Origin: Cellulomonas sp. | Lineage (GTDB): Bacteria > Actinomycetota > Actinomycetes > Actinomycetales > Cellulomonadaceae | NCBI GenBank assembly: GCA_027451305.1 | Contig: DAIDJQ010000084.1 | Location: 1-7,708 of the forward strand | Direction: 5' to 3' | DNA: 7,708 nucleotides | Part shown: positions 1 through 5,448 of the stretch, piece by piece | Position numbering within the stretch: the stretch's first letter is position 1 | Layout of the letters: each line of letters opens with the position of its first letter | Position numbers and translations under genes: made by a program | Notes under the pieces: generated by a model | The model's input: the letters and a program-made list of their open reading frames with translations, nothing else | What the model was told of the DNA's origin: nothing | The model's database searches: none

Positions 1-223
1 GCGCGCGCAGCCGGCGCACCACCTCCACGCCGTCGAGCGTGGGGACCCGCCGGTCCAGCACGAGCACGTCGAACGTGCCGTCGATGGCCAGGTCGAGGGC
101 CTGGCCGCCGTCGGTGACGAGCGTGACGTCGTACGTGTCGCTGAGCAGCTCGGCCACCACCGGCCCCAGGCGCGGGTCGTCCTCCAGCAGCAGCAGCGAC
201 AGGCGTCGGGTCGGAGTGCTCAT
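1..223 (-). CDS. Response regulator, receiver domain (3' part beyond window edge)
   Basis: The 74 visible codons encode a CheY-like receiver domain. It has the acidic pocket Glu14-Asp15-Asp16 after a hydrophobic first strand (SLLLLEDD), and the predicted phospho-acceptor Asp57 in DVLVLDRRVP, followed by LDGVEVVRRLRA. The output domain lies off the window, so OmpR-type DNA binding is only assumed from the partner kinase. The regulator should take phosphate from the kinase encoded just upstream. The order is kinase first, regulator second, the reverse of the usual one. The ATG at 223 is chosen because receiver domains normally begin within about ten residues of the start, but its ribosome-binding site is poor. 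The frame stays open back to an ATG at 355, five bases from the kinase stop, and that start would add 44 residues. Confidence in the receiver domain is high; confidence in the exact start is moderate. Confidence 0.88.
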   Translation of the reverse strand, partial: MSTPTRRLSLLLLEDDPRLGPVVAELLSDTYDVTLVTDGGQALDLAIDGTFDVLVLDRRVPTLDGVEVVRRLRA

Positions 224-360
224 CGCCGAGGCATGCTCGTCGGCGTCCACCAGCTCACGGCTGCGATTCTCGCGCACCTGGTCGTACGCCAGGCGCAGGT
301 CCGCTCCGCGGCGCGATCCGCAGGTGGCGAGCCCTCGTCGCGCATCGGCGAGCATCGGCC

Positions 361-1290
361 TCACAGCGGCAGGGTCAACGTGACCGTCGTCCCGCCGCCG
401 GGGGTGGGGCTGATCTCTGCCCGCCCGTGGTGGGCCGCCGCGATCTGGGCCACCAAGGCCAGACCGAGGCCGTGGCCCGGGTACGTGCTCGACGCGGTGT
501 CCCGCCAGAGCCTGTCGAAGGCTCGACGCCGGGCGGCCGGCGTCATTCCGGTCCCGTCGTCGATCACCCGCACGGATGCCGTCGTGGCGTCCTGCGCGAG
601 GACGACTGTCACGGTGCCGGTGGGTGGCGTGTGGTGCAGCGCGTTGTCGAGCAGGTTCCCCACCGCTCGGGCGAGGAGCTCCGGTGATCCAGGCACGTGC
701 ACGTCGTGGGAGGCCTGGATGCCGATGGGGGCCGCGTCGGTGCAGGCGTGCAGCGCGCGGTCTCGGGCGGTGGTCGCCACCGACAGCAGGGACACGCTCT
801 GCAGGGGCAAGCCGTCGTGGTCCGAGGTGCCGCGGGCGAGGACGAGGAGGTCGGTGGTCAGCGCGGTCAGGCCGGAGACGTCCACGAGGGCGTCCTGCAG
901 GGCGCGGACGTACTCGGGACCGCTGCGTGGACGGCTCAGGGTGAGCTCGATGTCGGACTGCAGCACGCTCAGCGGCGTGCGGAACTCGTGCGCGGCGTTG
1001 TCGAGGAACCGTTGCTGCGCCTCCAGGTTGGTGCGCACCGGGCGCAACGCGCGACGAGCCAGGAGGTAGCCGAGCGCCGTGGCGAGGACCAGCTGCACCG
1101 GCAACGACAGCACGAGGCCGCGGCGGAGCTGCGCGAAGCCGGCCGCCGCGGCTCCGGCACTGCCCGCCGCGTGGTCGCCGAAGGTGCCCGTCACGAACGC
1201 GTAGAGGCCGATGGCCACCACCGCGGAGGCGACGAGCTGGACCAGCGCGTAGGCGACGGTCAGCCGCAGCACCGCTCGGCGCACGGTCAT
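361..1290 (-). CDS. Membrane-bound sensor histidine kinase
   Basis: This 309-residue protein is an intact two-component sensor kinase. Two membrane segments (about residues 8-33 and 58-77) flank a short extracytoplasmic loop of roughly 25 residues, so it has almost no room for a classic sensor domain and may sense within the membrane or through a partner. No clear HAMP domain is seen, only a short linker. The H-box is HEFRTPLSVL with phospho-acceptor His101. The ATPase part has the N-box NLLDNALHH (212-220), G1 DDGTGM (244-249), an F-box FDRLW (258-262) and G2 GHGLGLAL (272-279). All key residues are present. The ATG at 1290 overlaps the stop of an upstream response-regulator stub as ATGA, the arrangement of a normal regulator-kinase operon. 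Its present partner is probably the regulator encoded immediately downstream. The stimulus is unknown. Confidence 0.95.
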   Translation of the reverse strand: MTVRRAVLRLTVAYALVQLVASAVVAIGLYAFVTGTFGDHAAGSAGAAAAGFAQLRRGLVLSLPVQLVLATALGYLLARRALRPVRTNLEAQQRFLDNAAHEFRTPLSVLQSDIELTLSRPRSGPEYVRALQDALVDVSGLTALTTDLLVLARGTSDHDGLPLQSVSLLSVATTARDRALHACTDAAPIGIQASHDVHVPGSPELLARAVGNLLDNALHHTPPTGTVTVVLAQDATTASVRVIDDGTGMTPAARRRAFDRLWRDTASSTYPGHGLGLALVAQIAAAHHGRAEISPTPGGGTTVTLTLPL

Positions 1291-1385
1291 CGGTCCGCCG
1301 TGATCACGGACCCGTGCCAGCGACGAGCGTGGATGACCTCGTGGCGAGCGTCGTCCTCGACGATCAGGACTCTCAAGCGGTCCAT
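1287..1385 (-). pseudogene. Response-regulator stub (start and end kept, body missing)
   Basis: The short frame starts MDRLRVLIVEDDARH, a textbook first strand and acidic pocket of a receiver domain. After about 15 residues it leaves any receiver pattern and stops, overlapping the kinase ATG as ATGA. A full regulator would have about 220-240 residues, whereas this frame encodes 32. A GGAGG directly abuts the ATG at 1385. With that site, the in-frame TTG at 1376 (nine bases downstream, giving MRVLIVEDD) may be the true original start. The simplest reading is a large internal deletion that removed the phospho-acceptor aspartate and the DNA-binding domain but kept both ends, so that translation into the kinase gene is preserved. 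It may still act as a leader that couples translation to the kinase. A chance receiver-like start is unlikely given the ribosome-binding site and the stop/start overlap. Confidence 0.72.
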
Positions 1386-1698
1386 CCTCCAGAGTTGGCG
1401 GGCGGGCACACCGATCGCGAACCGGCGGTGCTCAGTCGGCTCTCCCCCATCGGCGGGGACGTTGTCGCAGCTGTCGTCACGATCTTGGCACCGGGCGGAG
1501 CACTGGGACGAGCCGGATCTGCTGGGGACCGACGATCTCGTGCCCAAGCATCGCTGCCCTACCTGTCAGGCGCGGGTGGGCCGGGCACCTGCAGCGCCGG
1601 CCGGGCCCTGTGGTCGCTGCTCAGCCCCTCGGTGCCGCTCGTCCCCCCGCTCATGTCGTCCACGGCGGCGACGGCCACCGAGGAGACCGTGAGAGGCC
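1386..1698. other. Gene-free stretch between two-component remnants
   Basis: I see no supportable gene in these roughly 310 bases. The region lies between the kinase tail fragment and the regulator stub and probably holds the promoter of the downstream kinase transcription unit on the minus strand, but I cannot place a convincing -35/-10 pair. On the plus strand one frame reads CPTC followed 15 residues later by CGRC (about 1556-1620). This looks like a zinc ribbon, but it has no start, ribosome-binding site or coding context that supports a gene. Confidence 0.5.
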
Positions 1699-1860
1699 TC
1701 AGCCGTTCCACAGGGGAAGGTCGAGCTCGAAGGCGCCCCCCGCGATCTGCGACTCCGCCACGAGCCGCACGGTGCCCCCGTGCGCCCGGGCGATCTCTCG
1801 GCCGATCGCCAGTCCGAGGCCGCTGCCACCGCTGTCCCGCGACCGTGCGTCATCGAGCCG
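1699..1860 (-). pseudogene. Orphan C-terminal tail of a histidine kinase
   Basis: This frame ends with about 52 residues that match the end of a sensor-kinase ATPase domain: RLDDARSRDSGG, then the G2 box GSGLGLAI, then REIARAHGGTVRL and a closing FELDLPLW before a TGA at 1699-1701. Nothing upstream in this frame resembles the rest of a kinase: no H-box, N-box or G1 box. The frame beyond about 1860 is low-complexity shadow sequence running into the dedA region. It is therefore the 3' end of a kinase gene whose front was lost, probably by deletion or recombination. The remaining codons carry no frameshift or stop, which suggests recent loss. It is distinct from the intact kinase downstream, whose own tail differs (GHGLGLALVAQIAAAHHG). 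It is not expected to be functional. Confidence 0.75.
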
Positions 1861-1927
1861 GAGATCCTCTCCGTGGGCCTTGCTGACGTCCCCCCTGTGC
1901 GCGACAGCCCCTGAACAGAACCTGTCG

Positions 1928-1951
1928 GGACCTGTCCGGCCGGTCAGGTCC
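1928..1951 (-). terminator. GC-rich stem-loop at the end of the dedA gene
   Basis: The sequence GGACCTG (1928-1934) is repeated inverted as CAGGTCC (1945-1951) around a CCGGCCGG core with one T-T mismatch on each side. It overlaps the last codons and the stop of the dedA gene. No T-run follows on the minus strand, so it is not a canonical intrinsic terminator, but hairpins without a T-tract at operon ends are common in high-GC actinobacteria. A role in termination or mRNA protection is inferred. Confidence 0.4.
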
Positions 1952-2621
1952 GGGTCTGGCTCGGGACGGCCGCCAGGGGCTGCGCGTCCTCGGGCTCGCC
2001 GGCCGCCTCGTGGCCGCGGCGACGGAGCGCGGCGGCCAGGATCGGGACCAGCGAGACGACGACGACCACGACGGCCAGCAGGTCGATGTTGCGCGTGACG
2101 AACGGGATGCCGCCGAGCAGCAGGGCGACGACGCTCAGCCCGGCGACCCACAGCAGCGCACCGGTGACGTTCCAGACGACGAACCGGCGATAGCGCAGCC
2201 GCGCCGTGCCGGCGACGAGCGGGACGTAGGTGCGCACGATCGGCACGAACCGGGCCAGCACCAGGGACACCGGCCCGTACCGCTCGAAGAAGCGTTCCGC
2301 CTCGGCGAGCCGTGCGGTCGTCAGCACCCGTGCGTCCGGGGTGAAGAACCGCCGCCCGTAGCGGTGGCCCAGCCAGTACCCCGCCTGGTCACCGGCCACG
2401 GCCGCCACGAACGCGACCACGCCGATCGCCAGCGGTGACAGACCCAGCTGGGTGTGCAGCAGCACCGCGGTGAGGATCAACGAGTCGCCGGGCAGGAACG
2501 GGAAGAGCACCCCGGACTCGATGAACACCATGACGGCGATGCCCACCAGCGCCCACGGTCCCAGCGAGTGCAGCAGCGGACCGGGCGAGATGGACAGTCC
2601 GGCGGACAGGGCGGTGATCAC
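1944..2621 (-). CDS. DedA-family membrane protein
   Basis: This 225-residue protein has the DedA (SNARE-associated/VTT) domain. The re-entrant segment carries FIESGVLFPFLPGDSLI with Glu35 and Asp46. This is followed by GDQAGYWLGHRYGRRF (77-92) and the arginine motif ARFVPIVRTYVPLVAG with Arg124 and Arg130. These four charged residues have the same pattern as the essential Glu39, Asp51, Arg130 and Arg136 of E. coli YqjA. Two further hydrophobic segments follow (about 148-170 and 178-199), then a polar tail. DedA proteins move lipids across the inner membrane, and some recycle undecaprenyl phosphate. The start is a GTG at 2621 with AAGGAG seven bases upstream, overlapping the stop of the PAP2 gene by four bases, so the two are very probably co-translated. 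The exact lipid substrate cannot be read from sequence. Confidence 0.93.
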   Translation of the reverse strand: MITALSAGLSISPGPLLHSLGPWALVGIAVMVFIESGVLFPFLPGDSLILTAVLLHTQLGLSPLAIGVVAFVAAVAGDQAGYWLGHRYGRRFFTPDARVLTTARLAEAERFFERYGPVSLVLARFVPIVRTYVPLVAGTARLRYRRFVVWNVTGALLWVAGLSVVALLLGGIPFVTRNIDLLAVVVVVVSLVPILAAALRRRGHEAAGEPEDAQPLAAVPSQTRT

Positions 2622-3400
2622 AGGGCGACTCCTTCACGACGAGCCGACGTGGCCGGTGCGGGTGCCGGCAGGAGGTTAAGCCGGCCCAGCAGGCTGCGAG
2701 CCGGTGGGGTGCCGAGCACGCCGACCAGCACGGGGACTGCACTGACGCCGTACACCACGGCGGCCACCACGTCGGACGGGTAGTGCACCCCGAGGTAGAC
2801 CCGTGACGCGGCCGCCACCAGGACCACCACGGCGGCGACCGGCACCGTCCATCGGGCGTTCCGGCGGCCGAGCGCCACAAGGAGGGCGAGCACCACCACC
2901 GTGGCCACCACGGTGTGCCCGCTGGGGTAGGAGAAGCTGTGGTCCACCGCCGGAGGGTGCGCCAACGCGGTGACGTCCGGGCGTGACCGGCGCACCAGCA
3001 GCTTGACGACGAGCGCGCCGGCGAGGTCGGCGCCGCCGACCAGGAACACCAGCACCCCGTACCGCCAGCCCCGGGTCCGGGCGGCCAGCCCACCGGCCAG
3101 CGCGAGCCAGACCAGGGCCGTGCCGGGGGACAGGACCAGCGCCAGGGCGCCGGCGACCGCGCCCAGCACCGCGACGTGGTGGGCGGACAGCCACACCACG
3201 ACCCGCAGCTCGTCCGCGGACCACCCGGCGTGCGGGGTCACCAGCAGGCCGAAGGCGAGCACGAGCACGAGGCCCGTGAGCCCGGCGGCGACCTGCCTTC
3301 CGCCGGCCGCGGGCACGGCCGGCCCGCCGCCTCGTCGGGCGGTCGGCGACGGCCTGGCGTCGGACCGCAGGTGGCCCGCTGAGGACGATCCGTTCACCAT
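2618..3400 (-). CDS. PAP2-family membrane phosphatase
   Basis: The 260-residue product is a multi-span membrane protein with the complete three-part acid phosphatase signature of the PAP2 family: KLLVRRSRP (Lys133 to Pro141), PSGH with catalytic His162, and SRVYLGVHYPSD with His206 and Asp210. Such enzymes hydrolyse lipid phosphates or pyrophosphates, for example undecaprenyl pyrophosphate or phosphatidylglycerol phosphate, on the outer face of the membrane. A polar N-terminal tail of about 35 residues precedes the first span. I chose the ATG at 3400, which has GGGAG seven bases upstream. A longer frame could start at a TTG at 3451 but lacks a ribosome-binding site. The stop overlaps the GTG of the dedA gene as GTGA. 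The 92-bp gap to the upstream permease gene could contain its own promoter or be read through. Confidence 0.93.
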   Translation of the reverse strand: MVNGSSSAGHLRSDARPSPTARRGGGPAVPAAGGRQVAAGLTGLVLVLAFGLLVTPHAGWSADELRVVVWLSAHHVAVLGAVAGALALVLSPGTALVWLALAGGLAARTRGWRYGVLVFLVGGADLAGALVVKLLVRRSRPDVTALAHPPAVDHSFSYPSGHTVVATVVVLALLVALGRRNARWTVPVAAVVVLVAAASRVYLGVHYPSDVVAAVVYGVSAVPVLVGVLGTPPARSLLGRLNLLPAPAPATSARREGVAL

Positions 3401-3492
3401 GCTGCGGCTCCCAAGAGATCGGTTGGCCCCAGCCTCGCCCGTGGTCGCCAAGAAACGGCCAAGACCTGCGTCCAGCGGTGTCCGGGACGCCG

Positions 3493-4305
3493 CTACAGGG
3501 AGCTGACGAACCCTTCCGGCGACGTGCCCCTCACGGCGATGACCAGACCCGCCGCGAACAGCACGGCAGCGATGGCGGCCGAGACGGCGACGAGCCCAGC
3601 TGTCGACATGCCGTGGCTGGCCCCGACGAGGAGCAGCACCATCACCACGAGGCCTGGCAGCACCGCGGCGGAGCCGACGGCGTTGCCGGTGCCGTGCACC
3701 ATGCCGCGCTCGGCCGGGTGCAGGAGCTGCGGCCGGGCGAACGCGAGCGCCACCGCCAGGCTCGTGCCGGACAGGCCAAGGAGCAACGGGACGGCCAGCA
3801 GCAGCACCCAGTAGAGGGCCGGCAGGTGGGCCGTCGGGTCGAGCACGGCGCGCACGGCCAGCAGGCTGGCGACCACCAGGGCGCTGGCGACCGTCCAGAT
3901 GGCCAGCAGCGCGGTGGCGACCAGGCCGAGCACCGCTTCGACGATGTCGCGCAGGGTCAGCCCCGACCCGAGCCAGGTCTCGAACTCGCCGGACGTCGCC
4001 CCGGCGCCGACGAGCGACTGCACCGACCGTCCGGCGCCGATCGCGGTGCCCACGACGAGCACGGCCGGCGCCGCGAGCAGTCCGAATGCCATCCGCAGGT
4101 CCGTCACCTGGAGTCCGAGGACCCCGCCCGGCGGGAGGGTGGGCACGTTGGCCAGGTCGGGTCGGAACGCGGCGAACCCCATGATCAGCACGAGGAAGCC
4201 CGTGAGAGACAGGGGATACCCGAAGATCGCGGCAAACCCCTCGCGGCGCGCGCGCAGCACCAGTGCCCGGTAGAGGGTGTGCCGGCTCGGGCCCGTGGCG
4301 CTCAT
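3493..4305 (-). CDS. ABC transporter permease subunit
   Basis: The 270-residue product is an integral membrane protein with about six hydrophobic segments (roughly residues 28-47, 73-91, 120-151, 163-188, 211-230 and 236-258). After the second segment, SGEFETWLGSGLTLRDIV resembles the coupling-helix region of ABC-2-type export permeases (the family pattern is GELETLLA). No soluble domain is seen. The ATG at 4305 overlaps the ATPase stop as ATGA, and AAGGAG lies four bases upstream, a strong site for coupled translation. It is clearly the membrane partner of the ATPase encoded just upstream; one permease gene suggests a homodimer. The family is ABC-2 or CcmB-like, and the substrate is unknown. 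Export is more likely than import because no substrate-binding protein gene is present. Confidence 0.88.
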   Translation of the reverse strand: MSATGPSRHTLYRALVLRARREGFAAIFGYPLSLTGFLVLIMGFAAFRPDLANVPTLPPGGVLGLQVTDLRMAFGLLAAPAVLVVGTAIGAGRSVQSLVGAGATSGEFETWLGSGLTLRDIVEAVLGLVATALLAIWTVASALVVASLLAVRAVLDPTAHLPALYWVLLLAVPLLLGLSGTSLAVALAFARPQLLHPAERGMVHGTGNAVGSAAVLPGLVVMVLLLVGASHGMSTAGLVAVSAAIAAVLFAAGLVIAVRGTSPEGFVSSL

Positions 4306-5177
4306 CGGGCTCCTTCCTCCAGGCCCCGGTACACCTCGGTCAGGTCGTCGGTGACGGGAGATGCCTCGAACACGTCGACGCCGGCGCTCACCAGCAGACG
4401 CACGAGCGCGGCGACGTCGTCGCGCGCGGTGACCTGGGTGACCACGGCGCCGTCCGCGCGCGTCTCGGCGTCGACGCCGTTGGCCGCCAGCACCTCCGCC
4501 AGGCCGGGACCGCCGACGAGGCGGACCGTGACCGCACCGCCGCCCAGGTGGCGCCGCAGCTCCGCGGCGTGCCCGTGCGCCACGACCTCGCCGTCTCGCA
4601 GCGCGACGACGTCCGCGTCGAGTCCCGCGAGCTCGGCGAGGCCGTGCGAGGTGACGACGACGCAGCGTCCGCGCGCGGCCAGGGTGGTCATGGTCTCCGT
4701 CAGGGTGCGGATGCCGCTCGGATCCACGCCGGCGAGCGGCTCGTCGAGCAGCAGCACGCCGGGCGATGCCAGCAACGTGCGGGCGATCGCGACCCGCTGA
4801 GCCTGTCCGCGGCTGAGGGTCGAGACGCGCCGGTCCCGCAGGTCGTCCACGCCGAGCTCCGTCAGCTCGTCGTGGAAGCCGTCGCTGGCGGTCACCTGGT
4901 GCAGCCGAGCCCAGAACGCCATGTTGTCCGCCACGGTCGCCCGAGGTGACAGTCCGAGGCGGTGCGCGACGTACCCGACCGGCTCGGAACGCGTCACCGT
5001 CCCGCTCCACGGCGGGAGCACCCCGGCGATGACACGGAACAGCGTGGTCTTGCCCGAGCCGTTGGGCCCAAGGACGATGTGGAGCCCGGCACCCAGGCGA
5101 AGACTCACCCGGCGCAGCCGTGCCGTGCCCCGATAGCCGGTGGTCACGTCATCGAGAGCGACGACGGCGTCGCTCAC
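4302..5177 (-). CDS. ABC transporter ATP-binding protein
   Basis: The 291-residue product is an ABC ATPase with Walker A GPNGSGKTT (37-45), signature LSRGQ (121-125), Walker B VLLLDEP with Asp145-Glu146 (141-147), a D-loop (GVDP, 150-153) and switch His178 (TSH). The segment VGYVAHRLGLSPRATVADNM (67-86) occupies the Q-loop region but has His72 where most ABC ATPases have Gln. This resembles the haem-exporter ATPase CcmA, which also carries LGH here. An extra C-terminal domain (about 212-291) resembles the regulatory tail of ABC-2 exporters. The GTG at 5177 is chosen because it overlaps the stop of the small upstream gene as GTGA and yields a normal ABC N-terminus; the frame stays open further upstream but without homology. 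It energises the permease encoded downstream. Confidence 0.92.
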   Translation of the reverse strand: MSDAVVALDDVTTGYRGTARLRRVSLRLGAGLHIVLGPNGSGKTTLFRVIAGVLPPWSGTVTRSEPVGYVAHRLGLSPRATVADNMAFWARLHQVTASDGFHDELTELGVDDLRDRRVSTLSRGQAQRVAIARTLLASPGVLLLDEPLAGVDPSGIRTLTETMTTLAARGRCVVVTSHGLAELAGLDADVVALRDGEVVAHGHAAELRRHLGGGAVTVRLVGGPGLAEVLAANGVDAETRADGAVVTQVTARDDVAALVRLLVSAGVDVFEASPVTDDLTEVYRGLEEGAR

Positions 5178-5332
5178 CCGTGCGCGACCAGCTTCACCAG
5201 CACGATGACGACGATCCCGGCGCCGATCGTGACCAACCAGCCCTGCCAGGACGCAGGTCCGATCCCCACGCCGTGGCGCTTCGGCCCGAACCAGGGCCGG
5301 CGCGGCCGGTCGTCGCCGTGGTCGGCTGCCAT
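5174..5332 (-). CDS. Small single-span membrane protein, first gene of ABC unit
   Basis: This 52-residue protein has a short charged N-terminus (MAADHGDDRPRRP), the conserved-looking block WFGPKRHGVGIGPASWQGW (about residues 14-32), and one membrane segment, LVTIGAGIVVIVLVKLV (33-49). I recall similar FGPK...G...P...WQGW blocks in small actinobacterial membrane proteins of unknown function, but this is from memory. The ATG at 5332 has GGGAGG just three bases upstream. The stop overlaps the ABC ATPase GTG as GTGA, so translation is very probably coupled, and the protein is a candidate accessory subunit or regulator of the transporter. Longer upstream frames exist but add only Arg/Ala/Gly-rich sequence. 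It has no assigned function. The overlap, ribosome-binding site and membrane span together make it very likely a real gene. Confidence 0.82.
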   Translation of the reverse strand: MAADHGDDRPRRPWFGPKRHGVGIGPASWQGWLVTIGAGIVVIVLVKLVAHG

Positions 5333-5380
5333 GGTCCTCCCCGTCTGCGTGATGCCGGCCGTCCCCGGGTCGGCTGCCCC

Positions 5381-5436
5381 GCGCGCGGCGCGGCCGTGCC
5401 GGACCGCCCGCGGCCGCGCTCGCACGGGCCGCGCGC
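5381..5436. repeat. Nested GC-rich inverted repeats between divergent genes
   Basis: A perfect 9-bp inverted repeat, GCGCGGCCG (5388-5396) and CGGCCGCGC (5411-5419), sits inside a longer imperfect one: GCGCGCGGC...CCGTGC (5381-5399) against GCACGGGCCGCGCGC (5422-5436). It lies in the 116-bp divergent region between the small membrane protein gene and the hydrolase gene, so it could be an operator or a strong hairpin in either leader. In such GC-rich DNA some of this symmetry may be chance. Confidence 0.4.
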
Positions 5437-5442
5437 GACAAT
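5437..5442 (+). promoter_or_regulatory. Possible -10 element for a leaderless hydrolase mRNA
   Basis: GACAAT ends six bases before the hydrolase ATG at 5449. That spacing is typical of -10 boxes (TAnnnT) of leaderless transcripts in actinobacteria. No ribosome-binding site precedes the ATG, which supports leaderless initiation. The first base deviates from consensus and no clear -35 box is visible. Confidence 0.28.
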
Positions 5443-5448
5443 CGGTGC

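Noticed and set aside
1540..1640. Plus-strand frame with a zinc-ribbon-like CPTC...CGRC pattern
   Set aside because: The frame is a continuation of a long shadow across the kinase gene, has no credible start or ribosome-binding site, and ends in low-complexity Arg/Pro sequence. The cysteine spacing is probably chance.
2440..2460. Idea that the short signature repeats in the dedA region mark a mobile element
   Set aside because: No transposase, terminal inverted repeats or target duplications are visible anywhere in the window.
3478..4800. Long plus-strand frame (440 codons) opposite the ABC permease and ATPase genes
   Set aside because: Its translation is rich in Arg, Gly, Gln, His and Glu with no domain, and it lies antisense to genes with clear motifs. 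It is a typical GC-rich antisense shadow.
4306..5010. Upstream extension of the permease frame through the ATPase gene
   Set aside because: This part is Arg/Gly/Ala-rich, out of frame with the ATPase motifs, and the ATG at 4305 has a strong ribosome-binding site and a stop/start overlap.
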